64,000 nt of DNA from positions 496,001-560,000 of the forward strand of contig NZ_JBNNUK010000001.1 of NCBI RefSeq assembly GCF_050279675.1, in the 5' to 3' direction. A program made the position numbers and the translations under genes. The notes below the pieces were generated by a model. The model worked only from the letters and a program-made list of their open reading frames with translations. It did not search any database and was not told the origin of the DNA. Below are positions 1-7,512 of this stretch, one piece after another (position 1 is the first letter of the stretch; every line of letters begins with the position of its first letter). The DNA comes from Viridibacillus sp050279675. Lineage in GTDB: Bacteria; Bacillota; Bacilli; Bacillales_A; Planococcaceae.

Positions 1-81
1 TCATTCTATCGCTCGTATTCGAGTGAATATGGTAAACCAACTTCAAAGGAGGAAGTAAATGACCAAACAACCGGCCAATAA
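1..81 (+). CDS. divIB: C-terminal end of cell-division protein DivIB/FtsQ (partial)
   Basis: Frame 1 is open from the window edge to a TAA at 79-81 and encodes the last 26 residues of an upstream gene. The sequence begins SFYRSYSSEY, which resembles the G-S-Y-F-R-x-Y end of Bacillales DivIB, followed by a polar tail. DivIB is a membrane divisome protein that works with FtsL and DivIC. Its normal place is directly before the DUF881 genes and ftsA, as here. It overlaps the next gene by 23 bases. The call rests on position and a short tail match, so it is only moderately sure. Confidence 0.55.
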   Translation, partial: SFYRSYSSEYGKPTSKEEVNDQTTGQ

Positions 82-787
82 AAAACGTCATTCATTTAAA
101 CATCAATTTGCCTTTTTAGTAGTTTCGATTGCACTGGGCTTTCTTTTCGCGTATGCCTATAATATGGCAAAGTCAAAAGGTACCACGATGACTGAAACAA
201 ACTCTTCTGATTTTGAAAAAAAAGAACAATTACGTGAAGGTTTAATTGCTCAACAAGAACGTAATAAAGAACTTGAAGAAGAAAAATTAATTTTACAACA
301 AAAAATAAAGGATTATGAACAAGACTTTTCGGGTAGTAAAGAGGGATATAAAGATTTAGTGAAGCAGGCTGATGATCTTCGCCTTTTACTTGGTAAAATA
401 CCTGGACGAGGATCAGGTGTTACAGTGACGCTACAAGATGCTGAATATGATCCAAAATCGGTTAACCCGAATGACTATATAGTTCATGAAAGTCACGTAT
501 TCAAAGTATTAAATGAATTAAAGATTTCTGGAGCTCAAGCGATAGCCATTAATGGTCATCGATTAAAAGCTAATTCTTATATTAAATGTAATGGTCCAGT
601 AATCACGATTGATGATGACCAATTCCCAGCGCCATTTGTCATTGAAGCAGTAGGTGACCCAAATGTATTGTCTGCAGGTTTAACACTAGCTGGTGGCGTT
701 TTTGACCAACTCATTGATGATAATATTATTGTGACGATAGATGGTAGTAAGCAGCTCGTCATGCCTGCTGTCCAAGGAAATTCTTAA
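59..787 (+). CDS. DUF881 family membrane protein (YlxW-like)
   Basis: A 242-residue protein with a short basic N-terminus, one membrane segment at about residues 17-35, a charged coiled coil at about 45-115, and a C-terminal DUF881 domain (GRGSGVTVTLQDA through the end). It is probably an extracytoplasmic bitopic protein; the biochemical role of the family is unknown. Bacillus carries two such genes (ylxW, ylxX) between divIB and sbp, and this is the first of the same pair. AAAGGAGG at 45-52 lies six bases before the ATG and fixes the start inside the end of divIB. Confidence 0.85.
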   Translation: MTKQPANKKRHSFKHQFAFLVVSIALGFLFAYAYNMAKSKGTTMTETNSSDFEKKEQLREGLIAQQERNKELEEEKLILQQKIKDYEQDFSGSKEGYKDLVKQADDLRLLLGKIPGRGSGVTVTLQDAEYDPKSVNPNDYIVHESHVFKVLNELKISGAQAIAINGHRLKANSYIKCNGPVITIDDDQFPAPFVIEAVGDPNVLSAGLTLAGGVFDQLIDDNIIVTIDGSKQLVMPAVQGNS

Positions 788-812
788 TGTCCTAAGGTAA
801 GGAGGCGATAGA

Positions 813-1532
813 TTGAAGCGTAAAATGCATACACCGTTCATCATCGTATTATTCATCATTGGATTTATGTTAGCGATGCAGTATAACACAGTGAAAAATC
901 CACAACAACGTGATACACGTGATTTATGGGATATTCGTCGGGAACTATCACTAGAAAAGCAGCGTCATTCAGAACTGTTAGCTAACATTCAGCTATTAAA
1001 TTCCACGATTAGTAAATATGAGAATATGGATAAAGATAGTCCAGATCGCATATTGAGGGAAACAGTTCAAGGGTTGAAACAAGAAGCGGGATTAACAGAA
1101 ATAAAATCTCCGGGTTTAGTACTTAGAGTTGATGTTTCGCCTGAGGCAAAGGTATTAGGACAAGCAGTACCTAATATCTCGCCAGATTTATTAGTAAAGC
1201 TTGTCAATGATATTAATCGTTTTAAGGGCAATGCAGTTGTGATTGATGGTAAGAGAATCGTTCAAACGACAGCTATTCGTGATATTAATGGACAAACAAC
1301 AGTTAATAGTTTGGCTGTTCGAACACCACCATTTATGATAACTATTGGTACAAGTACATTAGCGGATGCTAATAAGCTAGCAAGTTATTTGGAATCTTCA
1401 TCCATTGCAGATGATTTTTATCTTGATAATTTAACTTTATCAATTGGACAACCACAAAAAGAGGTAACTTTAAATGGATTTGATCGATCTTTTCATAATA
1501 AATTTTTATCAGAAACGACAAAGGGGGAATAG
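813..1532 (+). CDS. DUF881 family membrane protein (YlxX-like)
   Basis: A 239-residue paralogue of the preceding gene with the same plan: a membrane segment at about residues 7-23, a coiled-coil stretch at about 35-75, and a DUF881 domain from about residue 95 (SPGLVLRVDVSPEAK). It starts with TTG, chosen because a strong GGAGG at 801-805 sits seven bases upstream. It lies between the YlxW-like gene and sbp in the divIB-ftsA cluster. The family has no established activity; a link to the division or envelope machinery is inferred only from conserved position. Confidence 0.85.
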   Translation: MKRKMHTPFIIVLFIIGFMLAMQYNTVKNPQQRDTRDLWDIRRELSLEKQRHSELLANIQLLNSTISKYENMDKDSPDRILRETVQGLKQEAGLTEIKSPGLVLRVDVSPEAKVLGQAVPNISPDLLVKLVNDINRFKGNAVVIDGKRIVQTTAIRDINGQTTVNSLAVRTPPFMITIGTSTLADANKLASYLESSSIADDFYLDNLTLSIGQPQKEVTLNGFDRSFHNKFLSETTKGE

Positions 1533-1535
1533 AAT

Positions 1536-1904
1536 TTGTGGTTACCGTTACTAGGTTTACTATTAGGTATTTCCCTTGGTCTGTTAACTGACGTTCAAAT
1601 ACCTACAATTTATGAAAGTTACTTATCAATTGCAGTACTTGCTGCTTTAGATACTCTCTTTGGTGGGATAAGAGCACAATTACAACAAGTATATGATGAT
1701 TATGTATTCGTGACAGGTTTTTTCTTTAATATTGCTATAGCAGCAGGATTAGCTTTTTTAGGAGTTCACTTAGGTGTTGATCTTTATTTGGCAGCCGTTT
1801 TCGCTTTTGGAGTGCGACTTTTCCAAAATATTGCTATCATTAGAAGGATATTATTATCAAAATGGAATGATAAAAAAGCAAAACAATCTGAAAAAGCAGT
1901 CTAA
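1536..1904 (+). CDS. sbp: Small basic protein Sbp (DUF1290)
   Basis: A 122-residue, mostly hydrophobic protein with about three membrane helices (residues 3-18, 28-45 and 58-90), the run ALDTLFGGIRAQL typical of DUF1290, and a basic C-terminus. The start is TTG three bases after the previous stop, with AAGGGGG at 1521-1527. Sbp is conserved directly upstream of ftsA in Bacillales. It is an integral membrane protein with no assigned function. Confidence 0.85.
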   Translation: MWLPLLGLLLGISLGLLTDVQIPTIYESYLSIAVLAALDTLFGGIRAQLQQVYDDYVFVTGFFFNIAIAAGLAFLGVHLGVDLYLAAVFAFGVRLFQNIAIIRRILLSKWNDKKAKQSEKAV

Positions 1905-1939
1905 TAGAAGGAATTTTTTCGAAAAAACAGGAATTTATT

Positions 1940-1968
1940 TAGACAAGTTACTCAATTTACAATAGAAT
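1940..1968 (+). promoter_or_regulatory. Sigma-A promoter for ftsA-ftsZ
   Basis: TAGACA at 1940-1945 and TAGAAT at 1963-1968 are each 5/6 matches to the sigma-A boxes and are separated by exactly 17 bases. Predicted transcription starts near 1975, about 27 bases before ftsA. B. subtilis also has promoters between sbp and ftsA. Confidence 0.65.
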
Positions 1969-2001
1969 ATTGATAAGAGTTGTTGAAGGAGGTGCCACAG
2001 A

Positions 2002-3279
2002 TTGAGTCACTCAGAATTATATGTATCACTAGATATAGGATCATCATCCATTAAAGTCGTTATTGGAGAAGTAAATAATGAGACTTTACATGTAATAGGA
2101 GTAGGTAATGTAAAATCTACTGGCATTCGTAAAGGAAGTATTGTAGATATAGATGCTACAGTACAATCTATTAAAAAAGCGGTCGAACAAGCCGAAAGAA
2201 TGATAGGGATGACTATTAATAAAGTTATTCTAGGAATTCCTGCCAATCAGGCTATGCTTCAACCTGTTAAAGGGGTAGTTGCTGTTAATAGTGACAACCG
2301 TGAAATAGGCGATGAGGATTTAGATCGCGTAATGGAATCGGCACAAGTGATGTCTATTCCGCCAGAGAGAGAGCTAGTCAATTTAGTTCCTAGACAATTT
2401 ATAGTAGATAATTTAGATGAAATCAAAGACCCTCGAGGTATGATTGGTATCCGATTAGAAATGGATGGTACATTAATTACTACTTCTAAAACAATCCTGC
2501 ATAATGTACTCCGTTGCGTTGAAAAAGCGGGATTGGATATACAAGAAATTTACTTACAGTCACTTGCTGCAGGTGAATTTGCATTAACTGAAGATGAAAA
2601 GAACCGAGGCACTGCATTTATTGATATTGGCGGTGGTTCAACAACAATTGCTGTTTTCAAAGATGAGCATTTCACACACACAGCTGTTATTCCAGTAGGT
2701 GGAGAACATATTACGAAAGATTTATCGATTGTCTTAAAAACACCTACAGAACAAGCTGAGAAGATTAAAATTGACTATGGACATGCATTTTACGACGATG
2801 CTTCAGAAGATGAACTATTTGAAGTGCCAGTTATTGATGGAGATACAAAGGAACAATTTAGTCAAAGGTACATATCCGAAATAATCGGTGTTCGATTGGA
2901 AGAATTATTCGAATTGATAATCGATGAGTTGTATCGGATGGGTATTCAAGATTTACCAGGTGGCGTCGTATTAACTGGAGGCGTTGCCAAATTAGAAGGT
3001 ATTTCTCAACTAGCTCGCCATGTGTTACAAACGAGAGTAAGAGTTTATACGCCTGAATATATCGGTGTAAGAGAACCTGAATATACATCAGCAGTAAACT
3101 TAATTCGTTATGCATATATGGAATCCGAGTTTCTCGGAGATTATAGCGATGACAAACCGCTAGGACCAATTCAAAATACAGAGTCAAATACAAAAGTGCC
3201 AACCACTTATGATACACAAGAGCAAAAAGAGGGCGTAGTTGGTAAGGTTCGGAATTTCTTAACCAAATTTTTAGAATAA
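2002..3279 (+). CDS. ftsA: Cell division protein FtsA
   Basis: A 425-residue actin-fold ATPase that tethers FtsZ filaments to the membrane and recruits later divisome proteins. Actin-family motifs are visible: DIGSSSIKVVIGE near residue 10 (phosphate 1), FIDIGGGSTTIAVF near 205 (phosphate 2) and VVLTGGVAKLEG near 322 (adenosine). The SHS2/1C region lies between the first two. The C-terminus GKVRNFLTKFLE fits the membrane-targeting amphipathic helix. The start is TTG, supported by AAGGAGGTG at 1986-1994. It has its own promoter and precedes ftsZ by 49 bases. Confidence 0.97.
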   Translation: MSHSELYVSLDIGSSSIKVVIGEVNNETLHVIGVGNVKSTGIRKGSIVDIDATVQSIKKAVEQAERMIGMTINKVILGIPANQAMLQPVKGVVAVNSDNREIGDEDLDRVMESAQVMSIPPERELVNLVPRQFIVDNLDEIKDPRGMIGIRLEMDGTLITTSKTILHNVLRCVEKAGLDIQEIYLQSLAAGEFALTEDEKNRGTAFIDIGGGSTTIAVFKDEHFTHTAVIPVGGEHITKDLSIVLKTPTEQAEKIKIDYGHAFYDDASEDELFEVPVIDGDTKEQFSQRYISEIIGVRLEELFELIIDELYRMGIQDLPGGVVLTGGVAKLEGISQLARHVLQTRVRVYTPEYIGVREPEYTSAVNLIRYAYMESEFLGDYSDDKPLGPIQNTESNTKVPTTYDTQEQKEGVVGKVRNFLTKFLE

Positions 3280-3328
3280 TATAGGCGGCTTTCTCTACAC
3301 ACAATGAGCTAAAATAGGAGGAATAGAG

Positions 3329-4495
3329 ATGTTAGAATTTGATACAGATGTCGAACAACTAGCAGTGATTAAAGTAATCGGCGTTGGCGGCGGCGGTAAT
3401 AATGCAGTCAATCGTATGATTGAACATGGTGTACAAGGTGTAGAATTCATTGCCGTGAATACAGACTCACAAGCATTAAAACTATCGAAAGCCGATGTGA
3501 AATTACAGATTGGTGGAAAATTAACACGTGGTTTAGGTGCAGGAGCAAACCCTGAAGTTGGGAAAAAGGCTGCTGAAGAAAGTAAAGAACAGTTAGAAGA
3601 AGCGTTAAGTGGAGCAGATATGGTATTCGTTACTGCTGGTATGGGTGGCGGTACAGGTACAGGTGCTGCACCTGTTATTGCTCAAATTGCTCACGATTTA
3701 GGTGCACTAACAGTAGGTGTTGTAACACGTCCATTCACTTTTGAAGGACGAAAACGTCAATCACAAGGATATGGCGGTACTACTGCAATGAAAGAAGCAG
3801 TTGATACATTAATTGTTATTCCAAATGATCGTCTGCTTGAAATAGTAGATAAAAATACGCCAATGTTAGAAGCATTCCGTGAAGCAGATAATGTTCTTCG
3901 TCAAGGTGTACAAGGTATCTCAGATTTAATTGCAACACCGGGTCTTATTAACTTAGACTTTGCAGACGTAAAATCTATTATGTCTGATAAAGGTTCTGCA
4001 TTAATGGGTATTGGTATTGCATCTGGAGAAAATCGTGCAATAGAAGCTGCTAAAAAAGCGATTTCAAGTCCATTACTTGAAACATCAATTCATGGTGCGA
4101 AAGGTGTCCTAATGAATATGACTGGTGGTTCAAACCTAGGTCTTTATGAAGTTGGGGATGCAGCTGATATTGTATCTGCAGCATCTGATGAAGATGTGAA
4201 TATTATCTTCGGTGCGGTAATTAATGATAACTTGAAAGATGAAATCATCGTTACAGTTATTGCAACTGGATTCTCAGATGATGAAATGCCTGTTGACCCG
4301 CGTTCAGCTGGTCGCGGCGGAATCGGCGCTGGTCGTCCAGCTGTTACTGCAGCTTCTCAACAAGCTGGTCGTGAAGTAAGACAAGAAGAAGTAAAAGTAC
4401 ATCAAGAGCCTGTGCGCCAAACACAAACGTCACAATCTCAAGATGATGCTTTAGATATTCCGACATTCTTACGTAATCGCCAAAAAAGACGTTAA
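3329..4495 (+). CDS. ftsZ: Cell division GTPase FtsZ
   Basis: A 388-residue tubulin homologue that forms the Z ring at midcell. It shows IGVGGGGNNAVNRM near residue 17, the GTP-binding tubulin signature GGGTGTG near 105-112, and the T7 synergy loop NLDFADVKS near 207. A disordered linker runs from about 318 to 372, ending in the conserved C-terminal peptide DIPTFLRNRQKRR, the docking site for FtsA, SepF and EzrA. Length and motifs are standard. A strong terminator follows directly. Confidence 0.98.
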   Translation: MLEFDTDVEQLAVIKVIGVGGGGNNAVNRMIEHGVQGVEFIAVNTDSQALKLSKADVKLQIGGKLTRGLGAGANPEVGKKAAEESKEQLEEALSGADMVFVTAGMGGGTGTGAAPVIAQIAHDLGALTVGVVTRPFTFEGRKRQSQGYGGTTAMKEAVDTLIVIPNDRLLEIVDKNTPMLEAFREADNVLRQGVQGISDLIATPGLINLDFADVKSIMSDKGSALMGIGIASGENRAIEAAKKAISSPLLETSIHGAKGVLMNMTGGSNLGLYEVGDAADIVSAASDEDVNIIFGAVINDNLKDEIIVTVIATGFSDDEMPVDPRSAGRGGIGAGRPAVTAASQQAGREVRQEEVKVHQEPVRQTQTSQSQDDALDIPTFLRNRQKRR

Positions 4496-4510
4496 TTTAT
4501 TAATCCAACT

Positions 4511-4541
4511 AGCCCACACAATTTATTGTGTGGGCTTTTTA
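4511..4541 (+). terminator. Intrinsic terminator after ftsZ
   Basis: Perfect 11-bp stem (4511-4521 with 4526-4536), loop TTTA, followed by a T-rich run. It separates the division genes from the sporulation sigma cluster. Confidence 0.9.
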
Positions 4542-4585
4542 TTTTGCGCAAAATATCTGAAAAAAAATGTCAGTATACACTTTTT

Positions 4586-4651
4586 TCTGTCGCAATTTTT
4601 TGCGAAATCACTTCACGGTTTGACATTTTTTGGAGTTGGAGAATGATAACC
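4586..4651 (+). promoter_or_regulatory. Candidate Spo0A-controlled promoter of spoIIGA-sigE
   Basis: TTGACA at 4620-4625 is a perfect -35. The best -10 is GATAAC at 4645-4650, an unusually long 19 bases away. The B. subtilis spoIIG promoter likewise has over-long spacing and needs Spo0A~P. Upstream are two matches to the 0A box (TGTCGAA): TGTCGCA at 4588-4594 and TTGCGAA at 4600-4606. A palindrome TTTTGCGCAAAA lies at 4542-4553. Box placement resembles the spoIIG design; binding is inferred. Confidence 0.55.
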
Positions 4652-4672
4652 TTTCAGTAGGGAGGCGGTGTC

Positions 4673-5503
4673 ATGTACGGAGAAGTTATTTTAGCGCTCA
4701 ATACAATTTTCAATTACATTGTCTTGTCCTTTACAAGTAAGATTGGTGCATTGCAAGTGTCGAGAAAAAGATTGTTGTTAAGCGCGCTAATGGGTGCATG
4801 CGTCGTTGTCTTTATTGGTCAATCTGTTTTACCAATGATTTTTGCTTTTGTCGTGATGACAATTAGTGCTTTTGGTTTTCATTTTATGAAATGGCTCAAA
4901 AGTGCTGTTATCTGTATTGTGGCCGCATTATTTGCAGGTGGTCTATTAACGGCTCTTGAGCCACTATTTTTTAAAATGCCTACTGTCTATTTTGCGTCAA
5001 CTAGCAGTATCATAGCTGTTGCTGGGCTTGTTCTATTGCAAAATAGATGGACCGTTAGTAAGCAGCAATCGCTTGAGCGTGGGCTTGTATTTGATACAAC
5101 AATGACGTTCCAAGGGCAGAGTTGGCTGTTAAGAGGCTTTATCGATACAGGAAATAGTTGCATCGAACCATTAACTGGTAGGGCTGTTCATTTTATTGCT
5201 TGGAGCGCGTTAGAAGATCGTATGGATGATGTGCTAAAAGCTGCACTACAGAGCTGGCAAGCATCTAATCCTTACAAATTATCGATGTTCCCGAAAGAAT
5301 TACAAAGTAAGTTAACGGTTATTCGATTCTCAACGGTACAAGAAAAAGCGGTTTATGGAATCGCTTTCCGCTTTGATCAGTGGGAGGTACACGGGGAAGA
5401 TGGTTTCTTTATCGCACCGGGTTTTTTCGTACTTACAAGGGAATCAGATCATTTCCCACAGCAGGTAGATGTCATTCTAAATGTCTCAACGCTTTGTCAA
5501 TAA
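4673..5503 (+). CDS. spoIIGA: Sporulation sigma-E factor-processing peptidase SpoIIGA
   Basis: A 276-residue membrane-embedded aspartic protease that removes the pro-sequence of SigmaE in the mother cell after a SpoIIR signal from the forespore. The N-terminal half has about five membrane segments (roughly 5-22, 33-50, 52-70, 76-97, 106-122). The C-terminal half carries the catalytic motif FIDTGNSC with Asp158, equivalent to Asp183 of B. subtilis. It lies directly upstream of its substrate gene, with GGGAGGCGG just before the ATG. It is slightly shorter than the B. subtilis protein (309 aa). Confidence 0.95.
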   Translation: MYGEVILALNTIFNYIVLSFTSKIGALQVSRKRLLLSALMGACVVVFIGQSVLPMIFAFVVMTISAFGFHFMKWLKSAVICIVAALFAGGLLTALEPLFFKMPTVYFASTSSIIAVAGLVLLQNRWTVSKQQSLERGLVFDTTMTFQGQSWLLRGFIDTGNSCIEPLTGRAVHFIAWSALEDRMDDVLKAALQSWQASNPYKLSMFPKELQSKLTVIRFSTVQEKAVYGIAFRFDQWEVHGEDGFFIAPGFFVLTRESDHFPQQVDVILNVSTLCQ

Positions 5504-5522
5504 TGATGGAAGGGGTTTTTAC

Positions 5523-6230
5523 ATGATTCGAAAATTTTGGCACTGGCTACAGCAAAAGTTCATTACTTGGAGAACGAAGGGTACATTTTATATAGGAAGT
5601 CATGAATCGCTGCCTGTACCATTGAAAAAAGAGGAGGAGAAGGAAGTTATTGCGGCGTTTATGAGAGGAGATATGAGTGCTAGAGATACGTTAATCGAAC
5701 GTAATTTGCGTTTAGTAGTTTATATTGCTAGACGTTTTGATAATTCAAATACACCAATTGAAGATTTGATTAGTATTGGATCGATTGGATTAATAAAAGC
5801 AATTGAAACTTTTAATACTGAAAAAAATATCAAACTCGCTACATATGCTTCTAGATGTATCGAAAATGAAATTTTAATGCACTTACGCAAAACAAGTCGA
5901 ACTAAAGGTGAAGTGTCTCTAGATGAACCGCTCAATTCAGATGCTGATGGTAATGAATTATTATTATCGGATATTTTAGGGACGGACGAGCATATTATTA
6001 CGGATAATGTTGAAAAGAAAATTGAGCGCCAACATATGTTTCAAGCGATTCATATTTTGGAAGAGCGCGAACGCTATATTATGGAATGTCGTTTCGGACT
6101 AAATGGTAGAGAAGAGATGACGCAAAAGGAAGTTGCAGATCATCTCGGTATTTCTCAATCTTATATTTCTCGTTTAGAGAAGAAAATTATTCATGAATTA
6201 CGTGAAAATTTAAATCAACCAACTATGTAA
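5523..6230 (+). CDS. sigE: RNA polymerase sporulation sigma factor SigE (pro-form)
   Basis: A 235-residue sigma-70 family factor for early mother-cell transcription. The first about 30 residues (MIRKFWHWLQQKF onwards) are the hydrophobic/basic pro-sequence cleaved by SpoIIGA. Region 2 follows (RNLRLVVYIARRF, EDLISIGSIGLIKA), and region 4 has the helix-turn-helix KEVADHLGISQSYISRLEKK. The ATG at 5523 is chosen because GGAAGGGG at 5508-5515 sits seven bases upstream and the start aligns with B. subtilis SigE. An in-frame ATG at 5481 overlaps spoIIGA and lacks a site. Confidence 0.96.
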   Translation: MIRKFWHWLQQKFITWRTKGTFYIGSHESLPVPLKKEEEKEVIAAFMRGDMSARDTLIERNLRLVVYIARRFDNSNTPIEDLISIGSIGLIKAIETFNTEKNIKLATYASRCIENEILMHLRKTSRTKGEVSLDEPLNSDADGNELLLSDILGTDEHIITDNVEKKIERQHMFQAIHILEERERYIMECRFGLNGREEMTQKEVADHLGISQSYISRLEKKIIHELRENLNQPTM

Positions 6231-6256
6231 TGGTTGAAATTGGTCATTTTTCCACC

Positions 6257-6285
6257 GCATATTCTGACGCTTAACGGACAAACTG
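6257..6285 (+). promoter_or_regulatory. Candidate SigmaF/SigmaG promoter upstream of sigG
   Basis: GCATA at 6257-6261 matches the shared SigF/SigG -35 (GYATA). GGACAAACTG at 6276-6285 resembles the SigF -10 (GGnRAnAnTW). The gap is 14 bases, slightly shorter than usual. Forespore-specific transcription of sigG is established in B. subtilis; use of this site is inference. Confidence 0.45.
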
Positions 6286-6324
6286 AACTTACAACAAAGA
6301 AAGAAGCGTCCGGAGGAAATGACT

Positions 6325-7110
6325 ATGCGAACAAAAGTGGATTTATGCGGTGTAGATACTGCAAAGTTACCAGTATTAAAGCATGAGGAAATGCGTCAGT
6401 TATTTATCCAATTGCAAAGTGGTCAAGAGGAAGTAAGAGATCAGCTCGTTATGGGCAATCTACGTTTAGTACTCAGTATTGTGGGGCGTTTTGCATACCG
6501 TGGTGAACAGGCTGATGACCTGTTTCAAGTCGGCTGTATTGGTTTATTGAAATCAATTGATCATTTTGATTTGTCTCATAATGTGAGATTTTCGACCTAT
6601 GCAGTGCCGATGATTATTGGGGAGATTCGCAGGCATCTGCGGGACCATCACCCACTGCGCGTTGCTCGCTCATTGCGTGATATTGCCTATAAGGCAATGC
6701 AGGCTAAAGAGCAGTTTATCAATGAGCAACTACGTGAACCAACGCTATCAGATTTAGCGCGTATGACAGGCTTGCCACAAGAGGATATATTATTTGCTTT
6801 AGATGCAATTCAAGAACCAATGTCACTGCATGAGCCGATTTATTCGGATGGTGGTGATCCAGTTTATATGATGGATCAACTAAAAGATAATGCAGTTTCT
6901 GAAGAACGATGGTTGACTTATGTAACCATGAAAGAAAATGTTATGAAGCTAGATGAACGGCAACAAAAAATCTTAGCAAAACGTTTTTACTATGGTGAAA
7001 CCCAGACTGAAATAGCAAACGAATTAGGAATTTCGCAAGCTCAAATTTCTAGGCTGGAAAAAAGTGCAATTAAAACAATTCAAAAGCAAATATCACAATA
7101 CGATAATTAA
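6325..7110 (+). CDS. sigG: RNA polymerase sporulation sigma factor SigG
   Basis: A 261-residue late forespore sigma factor. It begins MRTKVDLCGVDTAKLPVLK, matching the diagnostic SigG N-terminus. Region 2 is present (NLRLVLSIVGRF, DDLFQVGCIGLLKSIDHFDLSHNVRFSTYAVPM is the core), and region 4 carries TEIANELGISQAQISRLEK. GGAGG at 6312-6316 is eight bases from the ATG at 6325 and only two from an in-frame ATG at 6319, so the second start is preferred. SigG drives spore-core and germination genes and is held in check by SpoIIAB and CsfB in relatives. Confidence 0.96.
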   Translation: MRTKVDLCGVDTAKLPVLKHEEMRQLFIQLQSGQEEVRDQLVMGNLRLVLSIVGRFAYRGEQADDLFQVGCIGLLKSIDHFDLSHNVRFSTYAVPMIIGEIRRHLRDHHPLRVARSLRDIAYKAMQAKEQFINEQLREPTLSDLARMTGLPQEDILFALDAIQEPMSLHEPIYSDGGDPVYMMDQLKDNAVSEERWLTYVTMKENVMKLDERQQKILAKRFYYGETQTEIANELGISQAQISRLEKSAIKTIQKQISQYDN

Positions 7111-7124
7111 TAACTAGGGCAAAG

Positions 7125-7157
7125 ACGTATCAAACTATAAAAGTTGATGCGTTTTTT
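7125..7157 (+). terminator. Intrinsic terminator after sigG
   Basis: An imperfect stem (about 7125-7136 with 7142-7152, core ATCAAACT/AGTTGAT) followed by a T run at 7152-7157. It separates the sigma cluster from ylmC. Confidence 0.65.
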
Positions 7158-7195
7158 GCTTTTTCTCTTCATAGACTAAGTTAGGAGGGATGTAG

Positions 7196-7429
7196 ATGAG
7201 ATTTTCTGATATCCAAAGAAAAGAAATTATTGAAGCAGGCAATGGACGTTTCTTAGGGTTTGTCCTAGACGCAGTATTGTCGGAAGAAACGGGCTTGATT
7301 GAGGCATTCGTCGTATCCGAACCGAAGAGATTCTTTCAATTTTCGCAAAGTGATAAGGATGCAATGAAAATTCGTATAGAAGATATTCTTGTAGTTGGGA
7401 AGGATGTCATATTAGTGAAAGCGCGATAG
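7196..7429 (+). CDS. ylmC: YlmC/YmxH family PRC-barrel sporulation-locus protein
   Basis: A 77-residue protein of the YlmC/YmxH family: a single small beta-barrel (PRC-barrel type) with the conserved opening MRFSDIQRKEII and a central GRFLGFVLD strand. In B. subtilis ylmC sits just after sigG and ylmA at the head of the ylm cluster, as here. GGAGGGATG lies before the ATG. No biochemical function is established for the family. A palindromic neighbour gene ylmD, usually next, is missing. Confidence 0.85.
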   Translation: MRFSDIQRKEIIEAGNGRFLGFVLDAVLSEETGLIEAFVVSEPKRFFQFSQSDKDAMKIRIEDILVVGKDVILVKAR

Positions 7430-7448
7430 TGAAATGTATGACTATTCA

Positions 7449-7477
7449 TTGATAATTCATGCGTAGCTTGGTACAAT
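7449..7477 (+). promoter_or_regulatory. Sigma-A promoter for ylmE-sepF
   Basis: TTGATA at 7449-7454 and TACAAT at 7472-7477 are 5/6 matches at exactly 17-base spacing. The start would be near 7484, some 30 bases before ylmE. It stands where ylmD is found in B. subtilis. Confidence 0.75.
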
Positions 7478-7512
7478 AAGTAAACAAGTATCTTTGAAAA
7501 GATGGGAATAAA

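Noticed and set aside
1774..1965. 63-codon frame overlapping the end of sbp
   Set aside because: Out-of-frame reading of sbp continuing into the ftsA promoter, with no ribosome site.
1927..1970. SigmaH-like boxes ACAGGAATT and ATAGAATAT before ftsA
   Set aside because: Each box fits the SigH consensus, but they are 26 bases apart and SigH needs about 11-12. A sigma-A reading of the same region fits better.
2858..3304. 148-codon minus-strand frame opposite ftsA/ftsZ
   Set aside because: It is antisense to ftsA with no recognisable domain and no ribosome site; ftsA explains the conservation.
5481..5522. Upstream start for sigE
   Set aside because: It overlaps the spoIIGA end without a ribosome site; the ATG at 5523 has GGAAGGGG and matches SigE N-termini.
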